Shown: positions 1 through 8,939, counted from the first letter of the stretch. The stretch: DNA of 64,000 nucleotides from Alloyangia pacifica (GCF_020524285.1 NZ_JAIVKX010000023.1:40165-104164); one strand, 5' to 3'. Notes: generated by a model not told the origin, from the letters alone. A program made the numbers and translations.

Positions 1-237
1 GTTGTCGCACTTGGCGGCTTCAAGTTCGAACTCGGCACGCGAGATCAGGCGCCAAGGGTCCGTGGAGGAGCCGGTGGAGTAGGCGACACGCATCGGCTTG
101 TCGCCGCAGAAGTCGGTGATCGGGTGGAATTCCTCGATGCCCCCGACCTTCTTCGGGTGCTGGTCGGCAGCGGCATGCGCCGCGCCCGAGGTGAGCAGGC
201 CGAGCAGGCCGGCGGTGGCGAATTTGCGGAAAGACAT
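1..237 (-). CDS. Periplasmic substrate-binding protein, N-terminal part (runs off window)
   Basis: This is the first 79 codons of a protein that continues beyond the left edge. It begins MSFRKFATAGLLGLL and has a Sec signal peptide with a likely cleavage after GAAHA. The mature start contains KPMRVAYSTGSSTDPW, which resembles the first beta strand and first loop of type 1 (ribose/galactose-like) periplasmic binding proteins. The start is at 237 with AGGAAA just upstream. It lies 63 bases after the amidase stop on the same strand, so it is probably the last visible member of the nitrile operon and the binding component of an ABC importer. The ligand cannot be told from this fragment; an amide, nitrile or sugar is possible. 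Confidence 0.7.
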   Translation of the reverse strand, partial: MSFRKFATAGLLGLLTSGAAHAAADQHPKKVGGIEEFHPITDFCGDKPMRVAYSTGSSTDPWRLISRAEFELEAAKCDN

Positions 238-300
238 TGTTGTTTCCTTTTCTGGTTTCTGTCAGCCGATGCGGCTGATCCCTGTTGAAGTTCGGCAAGT

Positions 301-1686
301 TCAGGAGGCGAGAGGAGGCTGCCGGAGGTGCCAGTCGGTGGCTTTCTGGAAGGCCGAACCGGCTCTCACGAGCCGCCCTTCGCAGAGCTGCGGGGCGACA
401 AGCTGCACGGCGACGGGCAGACCGTTTCGGTCGAAGCCGCCTGGCATCGTGACGGTGGGCGACCCCGACATGTCGAAGGGGCCGGTGAAGCGGATGAATT
501 CGGAGTTGTCGCCCTCGGCGTAGTCGGCCCAGTTGGCGAGATCCGGAACCCGCCAGATGGTGGCGGGGATGAGCAGCAGATCGACCTGCCGGAAGAGCGC
601 ATTCAGCTTGGCAGTGAACCCCAGCCGGGTCTGATGGGCCCGGGCGACCTCGCGCGAGCTGTAGCCGTCGCCCATGTCGATGAGCGCGGCGAGGGTCTCG
701 CCATAGTCATCGCGGCGGGAGGGGAAGGTGGCCGCATGTGCCGCGGCGGTCTCGGGGGCGCAGATCGGCAGCCAGGCCTTGGCGGCGGCCTTCCAGTCTT
801 CGACCGTCACGTCGACCAGAACCGCGCCCAGAGATTGCAGCACCCGCGCGGCCTCTTCGATGGCGGCCACGTTGGCGGCGTCGATGCCCTCGGAGATATA
901 GGCGCGGTCGATGCCGATGCGCAGCCCGGCAATCGACTGGCCAGCCTCGGCGCCGTAGTCCGGAACCGGCGCGGTGAGCGCCGTGGGATCATTGATATCC
1001 GCGCCGGCCATGGCCTGCAGGACGAGGCCGGCATCTTCCGCGCTGCGCGCGAAGGGTCCGATGTGATCGAGCGAGGCGGCCAGTTCGAAGGCGCCGTGGC
1101 GGCTGGTGCGGCCCCAGGTGGGCTTGAGGCCCGTCACCCCGTTCGCCGCCGCAGGAAAGCGGATCGAGCCGCCGGTGTCGGAGCCGAGCGAGGCGAAGGC
1201 GAGCCCCGCCGCGACCGACACGCCCGAGCCCGAGGAGGAGGAGCCCGCCCAGTGTCCGGCATTCCAGGGGTTCGACGGGGCGGTCACATCGGGATGGTGA
1301 TTGGCATAGGCCTGCTCAGTGGTCTTCACCTTGCCCAGCGTCACGGCGCCAGCGGCCTCGAGCCGCTGAATGACGGTGGCGGTGTAGCCCGGACGGAAAT
1401 CCTTGTGAATCCGGGTGCCGGCAGTGGTTTTGGCGAAATCGGTGTAAAGGATGTCTTTGTACGATAGGGGCACGCCGTGCAGCGGACCTCGGTATTTCCC
1501 CGCGGCAATCTCCGCTTCGGCGGTAGCGGCCTGCTCCAGCGCCCGTTCCGCGGTCACGGTGACATAGGCATTCAGTTGCGGCTCGAGCGCCTCGATCCGG
1601 CTCAGCATGTGCCGGGTGACTTCGACCGGCGAGACCTTGCGGGCTGAGAGGTCACGGGCGAGGGCGGTGATGGAGCTGTAGTGCAT
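301..1686 (-). CDS. Amidase-signature family amidase
   Basis: The 461-residue protein belongs to the amidase signature family, which hydrolyses amides to acid plus ammonia with a Ser-cisSer-Lys triad. The triad is visible: Lys77 in GVPLSYKDIL, the cis-Ser at about 150 in the GSSSSGSG loop, and nucleophile Ser174 in GSDTGGSIRFPAA. Length is normal for the family. It starts 20 bases downstream of the cysteine-hydrolase stop, so the two are cotranscribed behind the nitrile hydratase. The natural role is most likely hydrolysis of the amide made by the nitrile hydratase. It is clearly diverged from the 504-residue amidase at 9.2 kb, so the two probably differ in substrate. It is shorter and closer to GatA-like generic amidases, so the exact amide is unknown. 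Confidence 0.88.
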   Translation of the reverse strand: MHYSSITALARDLSARKVSPVEVTRHMLSRIEALEPQLNAYVTVTAERALEQAATAEAEIAAGKYRGPLHGVPLSYKDILYTDFAKTTAGTRIHKDFRPGYTATVIQRLEAAGAVTLGKVKTTEQAYANHHPDVTAPSNPWNAGHWAGSSSSGSGVSVAAGLAFASLGSDTGGSIRFPAAANGVTGLKPTWGRTSRHGAFELAASLDHIGPFARSAEDAGLVLQAMAGADINDPTALTAPVPDYGAEAGQSIAGLRIGIDRAYISEGIDAANVAAIEEAARVLQSLGAVLVDVTVEDWKAAAKAWLPICAPETAAAHAATFPSRRDDYGETLAALIDMGDGYSSREVARAHQTRLGFTAKLNALFRQVDLLLIPATIWRVPDLANWADYAEGDNSEFIRFTGPFDMSGSPTVTMPGGFDRNGLPVAVQLVAPQLCEGRLVRAGSAFQKATDWHLRQPPLAS

Positions 1687-1706
1687 CGGCTTGTCTTTCG
1701 GCAGGG

Positions 1707-2399
1707 TCAGGCGGCGTTCGCGGAGATGAGGCTCAGAACCTCGCTGGTGGGCACCACGTCGGCGTAGACGACATAGAGATTGCCGAGCGTGGCGTTGTGC
1801 TCCTCGTCGGTGATCGTGGCGTTGGCATCCGAGACGAAGATCACGTCGTAGTTCATCTGCGCCGCGTCACGGGCGGTAGCTTCCGAGCAGCAGTTGGTCA
1901 GCGTGCCGGTGACGATCACCGTCTCGATGCCGTTCGCCTGCAGTTCCTCGTTCAGTCGCGAGGTGCCGGGGGTGAAGCCGGAGAAGCGGGTCTTGCGGAC
2001 AACCAGATCGCCCTCCTGCCGGTCGAGTTGGGGGGCCAGGTCATGCAGCGGGTTGCCGGGCGTTAGCGCGGCGACGAGATCGGTCGAGAAGGGGCTGCCC
2101 AGCAAATTGCGGTAGAAGCTGGTCCAGACCACCGGCTCGGAGCCGTCATAGGTGTTCTGGATGAAGATCACCTTGCCACCGGCCTCGCGCAGTGCGGCGG
2201 CAATGGCGTTGACGTTGGGCACGATCTCGCGCGCCACCGGCACCTCGGCGCAGGTGCCTTCGTCGAGGTAGGCGCGCTGCATGTCGACCACCAGCAGCGC
2301 AGTCTTGCTCAGGTCGAACTCGGTGAAGGCCTGGTCGCGGCCATCGCGGTTCCAGCGGCCGCGTTCGAGCATGACGGGATTGATGTCGGTCTTGTGCAT
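1707..2399 (-). CDS. Isochorismatase-fold cysteine hydrolase
   Basis: This 230-residue protein has the isochorismatase/nicotinamidase fold. The catalytic triad is visible as Asp39 (VVDMQ), Lys136 (VRKTRFSGF) and Cys171 (LTNCCSEATARDA), which fits a hydrolase acting on an amide or carbamoyl bond. I chose the start at 2399 rather than the in-frame ATG at 2438 because the paralogue at 17.4 kb starts with a matching MHTIKM and the same triad numbering. It lies between the nitrile hydratase accessory gene (150 bases upstream) and an amidase. That suggests it handles a small amide in the same pathway. Isochorismatase activity itself is unlikely, because no siderophore or phenazine genes are present. 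Confidence 0.85.
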   Translation of the reverse strand: MHKTDINPVMLERGRWNRDGRDQAFTEFDLSKTALLVVDMQRAYLDEGTCAEVPVAREIVPNVNAIAAALREAGGKVIFIQNTYDGSEPVVWTSFYRNLLGSPFSTDLVAALTPGNPLHDLAPQLDRQEGDLVVRKTRFSGFTPGTSRLNEELQANGIETVIVTGTLTNCCSEATARDAAQMNYDVIFVSDANATITDEEHNATLGNLYVVYADVVPTSEVLSLISANAA

Positions 2400-2548
2400 G
2401 GAGTCGGGTCTCGTCAGATGTGGCCTTGGAGCGGGCATGGCTCGCCCGGGCCGCTGGCGAAGATGCCAGCGGGAGTTTGGGGAAGGTGTGCGGAATTGGC
2501 GCCCCGGATGAGGCTCTGGGGAAGAGCCTCGGTCGGACGTGCGGCGGA

Positions 2549-3025
2549 TCAGGCCTCGGCGGGACTTACCGAGACTGGCTCGGCCGGCGTGCTCGGCGCA
2601 TGGTGGTGATGGTGGTCATCGTCGATGTCGGGCAGGTTCGGCAGGTCGCGGCGAAATTCGATCGGTTTGCCGTGCTCGGTGGCGATGTAGGAGCGCCGCC
2701 AGTGCTCAGCGGTCTCGGAGATCTCCTCGTCTGTCGCCGCCCCGGTCTTGCGCAGGAGGGTGATCAGCGCCTCGGACCATTGCCGGTAATAGGCTTCTTC
2801 CGAGGTCTCGATGCCGCTCTGCGGGTGCGTGCGGATCTCGGTCGAGAAGGTCTCGACCCATTCCGCCCAGCTGAACACACCGGCCTGCGCGAGCGCCATG
2901 GCAAGCCCGAAGACCTGCGCGTGCCAGGGCTCGCCGAAGCCCGGGGCGCCGACGTCGGCCTGTCCCAGAGAGGTCAGGTCGGTGCGGCAGGGATCGAGCG
3001 CCGAGATGATACTGCGCGTGTCCAT
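2549..3025 (-). CDS. Nitrile hydratase accessory protein, His-tailed
   Basis: The 158-residue protein matches the nitrile hydratase accessory (activator/beta-N-terminal-like) family. These proteins resemble the N-terminal half of the beta subunit and help deliver cobalt and form the modified active site. GFGEPWHAQVFGLAMALAQAG and FSWAEW at about 29-56 are family hallmarks. Its start overlaps the beta stop by one base (TGATG), so translation is coupled. A C-terminal run of three Asp and five His (residues 135-142) sits in a disordered Pro/Ser/Ala tail. Such a tail is a plausible cobalt-binding site; it is seen directly but its function is inferred. An upstream in-frame extension is read-through of the beta region and was discarded. 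Confidence 0.87.
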   Translation of the reverse strand: MDTRSIISALDPCRTDLTSLGQADVGAPGFGEPWHAQVFGLAMALAQAGVFSWAEWVETFSTEIRTHPQSGIETSEEAYYRQWSEALITLLRKTGAATDEEISETAEHWRRSYIATEHGKPIEFRRDLPNLPDIDDDHHHHHAPSTPAEPVSVSPAEA

Positions 3026-3693
3026 CACAGGTCCTCCAGATAGGTCTCGTAGAGGTCGATGTAGACGGCATCTTTGCCGCCGGCGTCGGGCCCCCAGAGG
3101 TCGGCCGCCTCGAAACGGACGGTGTACGTGTGGTCCAGCGCCTCGTAGTCGCCCTGCGAGCGGGCATCTGCATAGAGGCAGGCGCCGCGGTAGGCGATGA
3201 TGGTGCAGGGCTTGCCGCGGGTGTAGCGCGGCAGACGGGTGTGGGTCTTCGGGTTGATGTTCAGCGACCGGACCCTGTCCCCTTCCTTGTAGCGCGGCTG
3301 GGTCTTGGACTCGCCGGTGACCGGGTGGTTGGTGGTGAACATCTTGGTGACGGCTTCGGGCTCCAGTGCCTCGAGCCTGGCGGCCCAATCGGGAAGCGGC
3401 GCGCTGGCCTTTCCCGAGGCCAGCTCCTCGGCGGTCGCGATGCCCTTTTCCTGCAGGTAGGTCTCGGTCCCGTCGAGCCAGTGCTCATAGTAGGGCGAGG
3501 CCAGCCAGTGCAGAGCCTCGATCCGTTCCATGGAGTGGCGCGCCTCGTCGGCGACCGCGAGGCCGGTCATCAGGGTTAGCAAGTGGGCGCCGCAGATACG
3601 CCGCTCCCAATCCTCGTGGAACATGGGCTCATTCTCGTCGAAGGGCAGGGGCCCCATGCCGTGCATGCCGCCGAGATCGTGAATGCTGTTCAT
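3025..3693 (-). CDS. nthB: Nitrile hydratase beta subunit
   Basis: This is the beta subunit of nitrile hydratase, which with the alpha subunit hydrates nitriles to amides in the cytoplasm. The N-terminal [14 protein letters not shown] signature is diagnostic. Arg52 in ARHSMERIE and the [10 protein letters not shown] stretch (151-160) contain the conserved arginines that hydrogen-bond the oxidised cysteines of the alpha metal site. The length of 222 residues is normal. It starts four bases inside the alpha gene (ATGA overlap) and its own stop overlaps the accessory gene, giving alpha-beta-accessory order. Confidence 0.95.
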   Translation of the reverse strand: MNSIHDLGGMHGMGPLPFDENEPMFHEDWERRICGAHLLTLMTGLAVADEARHSMERIEALHWLASPYYEHWLDGTETYLQEKGIATAEELASGKASAPLPDWAARLEALEPEAVTKMFTTNHPVTGESKTQPRYKEGDRVRSLNINPKTHTRLPRYTRGKPCTIIAYRGACLYADARSQGDYEALDHTYTVRFEAADLWGPDAGGKDAVYIDLYETYLEDL

Positions 3694-4319
3694 GCGGTCT
3701 CTCCCTTGGTCAGCGCATCGGGGGTTAGTGGCAGGCCGGTGCCGATCATCGAGTCGCGAGTGACCAGTTCGGCCAGCTGCGCCTCGGTCCAGCCCTCGGT
3801 GCCCTCAGGGCGCATCGGCAGGATGAGGTAGCGCAGCTCATTGTTTGAGTCCCAGACTCGGACTTCTACCTCGTCGGGAATCGTCAGACCGAATTCCTCG
3901 AGTACCGCACGCGGTTCGATCACCACGCGCGAGCGGTAGGGGGCGGTCTTGTACCAGGTCGGCGGCAGGCCGAGGACCGGCCACGGGTAGCACGAGCACA
4001 GCGTGCAAACGACGACGTTGTGGATCTCGGGGGTGTTCTCGCAGACCACCATGTATTCGCCTTGGAAACCGGCGAAGCCGAACTCCTCGATCGCGGCGGA
4101 GGCATCGGTCATCAGCCGGACCTTGTACTCGGGATCGCTCCAGGCGCGGGCGATGACCATGGCGCCGTTCTTGGGCCCCAGCTTCTGTTCGAAAATATCG
4201 ACGATGGCGTCGACCGCGCCTTCCTTGATCAGTCCCTTCTCGGTGAGCAGTTGCTCAAGCGCGCGAACGCGCAGTGCCTTATCGGAGGGCGGCTTGGTGC
4301 CGTGGTGATGGTCGGACAT
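3690..4319 (-). CDS. nthA: Cobalt-type nitrile hydratase alpha subunit
   Basis: The 209-residue alpha subunit carries the metal-binding motif VCTLCSC (Cys105, Cys108, Ser109, Cys110) followed by YPWPVLG. A Thr at the second position of the motif is typical of non-corrin cobalt enzymes, whereas iron enzymes carry Ser. Two of the cysteines are normally oxidised to sulfinic and sulfenic acid. The N terminus is His-rich (MSDHHHG). I chose the start at 4319 because upstream in-frame codons do not resemble the family and MSDHHHG matches typical alpha N termini; a GGTGAAG stretch lies just upstream. It heads the leftward nitrile operon and diverges from a HupE-type metal permease. Confidence 0.95.
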   Translation of the reverse strand: MSDHHHGTKPPSDKALRVRALEQLLTEKGLIKEGAVDAIVDIFEQKLGPKNGAMVIARAWSDPEYKVRLMTDASAAIEEFGFAGFQGEYMVVCENTPEIHNVVVCTLCSCYPWPVLGLPPTWYKTAPYRSRVVIEPRAVLEEFGLTIPDEVEVRVWDSNNELRYLILPMRPEGTEGWTEAQLAELVTRDSMIGTGLPLTPDALTKGETA

Positions 4320-4637
4320 GTTCTTCACCCTGTCGTAGGAAGTCGAGGTTTCGTGGTTCTTGTTTCTCTCACTATGACTCGATTTGGCCGTGCCTGTCTG
4401 TGCTGAGTGTGCCCGTTTGCTCGACTGGATTGGCCAAAATGCCCCGCTCTGTATGGTGAGAAAGCCATAAAAATATGAGCAAGAACCGGCATTGGACTCT
4501 ATGTGCCAATCTATCCGGATGGATCGGCCAGCATGGCATTCGCGCTTGATCGGCGAGGCTGTGCAGGTCTGGATTGTGCGTATCCCGGCATGCAACGCGC
4601 CGGATGCCACAGTACCGACAGCAAAGAGGACCGCCCC
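4320..4637. other. Divergent intergenic region, nitrile hydratase / HupE
   Basis: These 318 bases separate the divergent nitrile hydratase and permease genes and must hold both promoters. No gene is supported here. An interrupted palindrome lies at 4509-4524. A good ribosome-binding site for the permease (AAGAGGA) lies at about 4623-4629. No cobalamin riboswitch core could be recognised. The AraC regulator beyond the permease is the nearest candidate to act here. Confidence 0.6.
4509..4524. promoter_or_regulatory. Palindromic operator candidate ATCTATCCGGATGGAT
   Basis: This 16-base palindrome has seven of eight symmetric pairs matching, centred on CCGG. It lies about 115 bases before the permease start and 190 bases before the nitrile hydratase start. 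Such symmetry suggests a dimeric regulator site. The regulator is unknown. Confidence 0.35.
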
Positions 4638-5273
4638 ATGCTCCGCACATCTCATCGTCTTGGCCTTGCCGCGCTCGGCCTTCTTGCACCGCTGCCCGCG
4701 CATGCACACCACGCCATGGGGGGGGAGCTGCCGACCAACGCCCTCGAGTCCGCAATCAGTGGCCTCGCGCACCCGGTCATCGGTATCGATCACTTGGCCT
4801 TCGTTGTGCTGGTCGGCCTACTAGCGGCCCGCAGCGGTCAGCGGCTGGCGTTGAGCGGGAGCTTCGCGGCGGCGACGGTGGTTGGCTGTTTGCTGTTGTT
4901 GGCGGGTGTGACGCTGCCTCTCACCGAAGTGGTCATCGGCGGCTCGGTCGTCGCTCTGGGCGCGGTCCTGCTGCGCGCCGAGCTGCCCAAGGTCAAGGCC
5001 CTCGGGATCGTCGTCCCGGTCATCGGCCTGTTCCACGGCTGGGCCTACGGCGAGGCCATTCTCGGGGCTGAGACCGGTGTAATCCCGGCCTATCTACTGG
5101 GCTTCGGTCTGGTCCAGTTCGCCATCGCGGCCGGTGTGGCGACGCTGGTGGTGGCGGCGCGCGAGAGCGCGGGTCTTGCCGCCACCCGCGAGCGCATCAC
5201 CGCGGCGGCCTGCATGGGTATTGGTTGCGCTGTAATGATCGAGACCGTCGAGGCGATGGTCTTCACGGTCTGA
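4638..5273 (+). CDS. HupE/UreJ-family metal permease, probable cobalt importer
   Basis: The 211-residue inner-membrane protein has a signal-like N terminus ending [10 protein letters not shown], followed by about six hydrophobic segments. Family motifs are [11 protein letters not shown] (45-55, with His45, Asp51, His52) and [10 protein letters not shown] (131-140, with His133). HupE/UreJ proteins move nickel or cobalt. Because it is divergent from a cobalt-type nitrile hydratase and no hydrogenase or urease genes are seen, cobalt supply to the hydratase is the most likely job. I chose the ATG at 4638 for the AAGAGGA site 9 bases upstream and the proper signal sequence; the longer frame from 4503 would precede the signal. 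It ends just before a strong terminator. Confidence 0.85.
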   Translation: MLRTSHRLGLAALGLLAPLPAHAHHAMGGELPTNALESAISGLAHPVIGIDHLAFVVLVGLLAARSGQRLALSGSFAAATVVGCLLLLAGVTLPLTEVVIGGSVVALGAVLLRAELPKVKALGIVVPVIGLFHGWAYGEAILGAETGVIPAYLLGFGLVQFAIAAGVATLVVAARESAGLAATRERITAAACMGIGCAVMIETVEAMVFTV

Positions 5274-5314
5274 CAATTTCTCCCTGGGGGCACATTGCCG
5301 TGCCCTGACTCGAA

Positions 5315-5344
5315 CGGCCCGGGATATCCCGGGCCGCTTTTTTT
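5315..5344 (+). terminator. Rho-independent terminator after HupE gene
   Basis: A perfect 10-base-pair GC stem (CGGCCCGGGA / TCCCGGGCCG) with a two-base TA centre is followed by a run of seven T. It sits 42 bases after the permease stop and faces the AraC gene. Confidence 0.9.
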
Positions 5345-5366
5345 CATGCTGCCCTGCCGCAAGGGG

Positions 5367-6338
5367 TCAGTGAGTCTGGGCGAGAAGACTGCGCGGAGTG
5401 ATCCCGAACTCGCTCTTGAAGGCGCGGGCGAAGTGCGAGAAGTCGCTGAAGCCACATTTCAATGCAACATCCGAGACGCGGTATTCTCCGCCCGCGAGGA
5501 GCAATTCATGAGCCCGCTGCAAACGCTGTTGCCAGAGCCAGCGGATCGGCGTGGTATCCTCGATCGCGAAGACCCGGTTCAGCGTCCGTCGCGACACGCC
5601 GAGCTCTTTCACCAGAAGATCGGAATTCAGTTCGGTGTCTTCGAGGTGTGCCAGGATGTGCGATTTGGCGCGGTCGAGCAGCGCACCATGGCGGCTGGTG
5701 TCAAAGTCCGAGAGTCCGGCCTCGCTTTCGAACGCAGCGGCAAGCAGGTCGATTAAGGACATGGCGACGCGGTTCGACGACGAACAGTCGCCTGTCAGAT
5801 CGAGGCCATGCGCCTCGCGCAGCATGTTAGTGGCAAGCCGTCCTATCGGCGAGGTGCTCGACATCGGTCGGGCCGTCAGACGTTCGGCGTTCGGCATGCG
5901 GTTGAGCATCACGGAGCGCGGAATCTTGACCCAGTAACCACCATAGTAGCCGTCCATGTGGTTATGAAACGGACGCGCGGAGTCGTAGATGCAGAATTCT
6001 CCAGCCTGCTGGTGACCTGACCGGCCATTCTGGTCGACCTTCATCGCGCCTTCCGTCAGTAGGGCGATGTAGAAGCAGTCCAGCGTGTCGCGGCGAATGT
6101 CATTCTGATCGCGCCGGCTGACCATGCCGCTAGTCGCCAGCCGGCTCAGGCCTAGGCTGCCGAGGCTGCGCATGGAAATCTTGGCCCGGAAGGCGTCGGC
6201 TTCCTGCAGTGGCGTGTTCTCGGCAGGGGAAAAATGCTTGCAGATAACTTCGTTCCAGAATTGGAAGCGATCTCGCGCAGGAAGGGCTGCGGAGTCGATC
6301 GTCGTGATGGCCTTGAGCTGCTGTGTGACGGGGATCAT
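5367..6338 (-). CDS. AraC-family transcriptional regulator
   Basis: The protein has an N-terminal AraC-binding-like sensor domain (about 1-210, with RDRFQFWNEVI near the start) and a C-terminal double helix-turn-helix domain. The latter includes LLVKELGVSRRTLNRVF and VSDVALKCGFSDFSHFARAFKSEFG. This architecture is shared with regulators of nitrile hydratase/amidase operons, and its position next to the nitrile/cobalt genes suggests it activates them. I prefer the start at 6338 because GGAAAG lies six bases upstream; an ATG at 6359 would add seven residues and has no ribosome-binding site. It converges with the permease gene across a terminator. Confidence 0.85.
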   Translation of the reverse strand: MIPVTQQLKAITTIDSAALPARDRFQFWNEVICKHFSPAENTPLQEADAFRAKISMRSLGSLGLSRLATSGMVSRRDQNDIRRDTLDCFYIALLTEGAMKVDQNGRSGHQQAGEFCIYDSARPFHNHMDGYYGGYWVKIPRSVMLNRMPNAERLTARPMSSTSPIGRLATNMLREAHGLDLTGDCSSSNRVAMSLIDLLAAAFESEAGLSDFDTSRHGALLDRAKSHILAHLEDTELNSDLLVKELGVSRRTLNRVFAIEDTTPIRWLWQQRLQRAHELLLAGGEYRVSDVALKCGFSDFSHFARAFKSEFGITPRSLLAQTH

Positions 6339-6535
6339 ATCGCGCTTTCCGATGGGCATGATCCAAGAATTCCACCGCGTCCAAATTGCGCAACGGAGGG
6401 CCGTCAGGCAACGATCACAATGAGATCGGGTGCGTGAGAAATATGCGCATGGCGCGAGGTGTGCTTAGTTTTGCGTCGATGGCCGAAGCGCGTGAACTGG
6501 GTTAGTTTCCCCACAAAAAAAGGGGGATTCGCGTG

Positions 6536-6564
6536 AAAATGGCGCGCCTTGGGGAAGGCGCGCC
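6536..6564 (-). terminator. Terminator after MFS gene
   Basis: A perfect 10-base-pair stem (GGCGCGCCTT / AAGGCGCGCC) with a four-base loop lies 29 bases beyond the MFS stop and reads leftward into ATTTTC. It should end MFS transcription before the AraC promoter region. Confidence 0.8.
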
Positions 6565-6592
6565 GCGAAAGTCCCTCAATTGTGCGCAGAAT

Positions 6593-7849
6593 TTAGGCTG
6601 GAAGCTGGCTGCGTCGCCGCGCCGCTGTGGCGCTAGTGAGCAGCGCCAGAGCGATGAGCACCAAAGAGAAGATGGTGAAGGCCGTAGAGAGACCGAGGCC
6701 GTCGATCAGGAAACCGAAGGCAAAGGTCGGAATCGCGTTCGACAGGTAGCCGACAACGTAGAATTTAGCGATCTGCGAGGCGTGGGTGCCCGGGGCTGCG
6801 GTCTGGTTGACGAGCGCCGCCCCGCCGACGAAAGCTGCTCCGTAGAACAGGCCGCAGAGCGGCATGGCTAGGATGAAGATGGCCGATACGCTGGCCAACG
6901 CTCCGACCAACGTCATGGCCTGCAGAGCCGCAAGTGTCCCGCAGCCAATGACGATCGCTGTCAGCGGGCGAATGCGCCCGCTCATCATCTGGCCGATACC
7001 TGCGAAGAGTTGAAAGATGGCTGGAAGTAGCCCTGCCAAGGCGTGGATATTGAGATGGAAGAGGTCGGTCGCGAGGCTGACTGCGGTCGCCATGAGGATC
7101 GAGCCAAGCATCCAGGCCACTGCGACCGACAGGCACGCCAGACGCAGGAAGCGCGCACGTTCCCGATCGTCGAGCGACGCCCTGGCATCGCGGGCCGGCG
7201 TGTTGGATGCGCGCTTGCCCTTTGGCCAAGGCGCCAGTGTAAGCCCGAGGAAAGCGAATGCAGCGACCGCGGCAATGCACAGGAAGGGTGTGACCAGCGG
7301 GGCAGCGTTTGTCGCGAGAGCGGCCGAGGACAGACAGGGACCGGCCGCTGCGCCGCCGGTGAAGGCAATTGTCGAGACCGTGGCCGCGCGGCCGCGCTTA
7401 TCTTCGCTGTCGAGGTCGAAAAGAGCGGTGGAGGCTGTCGAGGTGATCAGTCCTGTGCTGATGCCGGACAGGAACCGTCCGACGAGCAGCATCCAGACCT
7501 GGTCGGCCAAGGCAAAGAGGATCGCGCCGGTCGCTGTGATCAGTAGCGCTGGCAGCAGGATCTGGCGCCGGTCTGTCACAAGACGATCAAGCCGCCCGGC
7601 CAGAAACAGCGAGATCAGCGTGCCGACTGCGTAGACCGAGAAGATGGTGGTGCCCGCGCTCTGCGGCAGGCCCCATTCGCTTATATACACGGAGTAGAGT
7701 GGGCTGGGTGTAGTGCTTGCAAGGAGGGCCGCGAAGATTGCCAGCGCACAGAAGGCTCGGCCCACGAAGAAACTCGAGCTTCGTGACGCGGAGGCTGTGC
7801 TCTGGCTGAACGTGTTGGCGTGAGAAGCGATGCTTTGTGACGTCGCCAT
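6593..7849 (-). CDS. MFS transporter
   Basis: The 418-residue protein has about twelve hydrophobic segments. It carries the MFS motif A region GRLDRLVTDRRQ between TM2 and TM3 and a TM4-5 region (VGRFLSGISTGLITS) typical of drug or metabolite exporters. The last helices end in a basic ARRRSQLPA tail. I prefer the start at 7849 over 7930 because the extra 27 residues are hydrophobic, unlike the family, and the residual N terminus (MATSQSIASH) is a normal soluble cap. The gene is divergent from the oxidoreductase at 8.0 kb. Substrate is unknown; export of an amide, acid or toxic intermediate is one reading. Confidence 0.82.
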   Translation of the reverse strand: MATSQSIASHANTFSQSTASASRSSSFFVGRAFCALAIFAALLASTTPSPLYSVYISEWGLPQSAGTTIFSVYAVGTLISLFLAGRLDRLVTDRRQILLPALLITATGAILFALADQVWMLLVGRFLSGISTGLITSTASTALFDLDSEDKRGRAATVSTIAFTGGAAAGPCLSSAALATNAAPLVTPFLCIAAVAAFAFLGLTLAPWPKGKRASNTPARDARASLDDRERARFLRLACLSVAVAWMLGSILMATAVSLATDLFHLNIHALAGLLPAIFQLFAGIGQMMSGRIRPLTAIVIGCGTLAALQAMTLVGALASVSAIFILAMPLCGLFYGAAFVGGAALVNQTAAPGTHASQIAKFYVVGYLSNAIPTFAFGFLIDGLGLSTAFTIFSLVLIALALLTSATAARRRSQLPA

Positions 7850-8000
7850 GTGGCGGCTGCTCCAGGCTATGCGGACGATGGATTGTCGGACTTGGCCACT
7901 GGTCAACATCAGCAAGAGTGGTATAGCCATGGCAAACTAATTTGCAAATGCCGAACTATTTGGCGCGTGTCAACGGCCGATCCCGTTCCAGGAGAAAGAG

Positions 8001-8939
8001 ATGACCCAGATGAAAGCGATCCAGTTCTCGGCCTTTGGCGATACCGGAGTACTCGCCCTTGTCGACATACCGCGCCCCGTGCCTGCTGCGGGGCAGTTGC
8101 TGGTGCGGCAACAGGGTAGCAGCATCAACCCGGTCGACCTGATGATTAGGCGCGGAGGCTACCCCTCGGTTCCCCCGAAGCTGCTGCCCTATGTCGGCGG
8201 GCGGGACGTGGGTGGTGTCGTCGAGGCGGTGGGCGAAGGCGTGGACACGGGTTGGATCGGGCGCCCGGTCTTCGGTGCGCCGGACTTCAGCCGCGGTGCC
8301 TTTGCCGAATGTATCGTCATGGGAACCGAGGAGGTCGCCGAGGTGCCCGACGGGCTGACACCGCGCGAGGCTGCACTTCTCCCGATCGCCGCGCTTACGG
8401 CGTGGCAGGGGCTCTTCCGTCAGGGCGGACTGCAAGCGGGCGAGACCGTTCTGATCCATGGTGGCTCGGGGGGCGTCGGGCACTATGCGGTTCAGATGGC
8501 GGCGCGCGCGGGTGCGAAGGTGATCGCGACGGCGTCCGAGCGAAACAAGGACTTCCTCAGCGCGCAGGGCGCGGAGCGTGTGGTTGCCTATGATACAGAG
8601 GAGTTCGACGAGGTTCTGGCTGACGTCGATCTGGTACTTGACTTGATCGGTGGTGAGACTCAGCAACGCTCTTGGCGAATTCTCAAAGAGGGTGGCCGGC
8701 TGATCTCCGCCGTGGCAGCGCCAGACGCCGAAAGCGCGCGCGAAAAGAAGGCAAAGGTTGCGAAGTTCTTCATTGCGGAGTCCCGCCAGGACGATCTCCT
8801 TCGTATCGCCGCGGAGGTCGCGGCAGGCACCCTGAAGAGCCACGTGGCGCAGTGGTGTCCGCTTGCCGAAGTCCCTGCGGCGCAGGCCGCGCTGGAAGAG
8901 GGCGGGATCCGTGGCAAAATCGGCGTTGAAATCGGCTGA
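8001..8939 (+). CDS. Zinc-free MDR-family NAD(P)H-dependent oxidoreductase
   Basis: This 312-residue protein belongs to the medium-chain dehydrogenase/reductase superfamily, quinone-oxidoreductase branch. Residues 1-120 form the GroES-like domain (INPVDLMIRRGGY) and the nucleotide site is HGGSGGVG (153-160). The cysteine/histidine ligands of zinc alcohol dehydrogenases are absent, which suggests NADPH-dependent reduction of quinones or enones. AGGAG lies six bases before the ATG. The gene is divergent from the MFS transporter, with a GCAAA-CTAA-TTTGC inverted repeat near 7931-7944 between them. The pair resembles an electrophile detoxification unit; no link to nitrile metabolism is proven. 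Confidence 0.85.
   Translation: MTQMKAIQFSAFGDTGVLALVDIPRPVPAAGQLLVRQQGSSINPVDLMIRRGGYPSVPPKLLPYVGGRDVGGVVEAVGEGVDTGWIGRPVFGAPDFSRGAFAECIVMGTEEVAEVPDGLTPREAALLPIAALTAWQGLFRQGGLQAGETVLIHGGSGGVGHYAVQMAARAGAKVIATASERNKDFLSAQGAERVVAYDTEEFDEVLADVDLVLDLIGGETQQRSWRILKEGGRLISAVAAPDAESAREKKAKVAKFFIAESRQDDLLRIAAEVAAGTLKSHVAQWCPLAEVPAAQAALEEGGIRGKIGVEIG

Noticed and set aside
328..1467. Long open frame on the strand opposite the amidase
   Set aside because: It runs antisense to a clear amidase-signature gene with an intact triad. Such frames are a side effect of high GC content.
4320..4637. Cobalamin riboswitch upstream of the HupE gene
   Set aside because: GCCACAG resembles part of a B12 box, but no surrounding core elements could be found.
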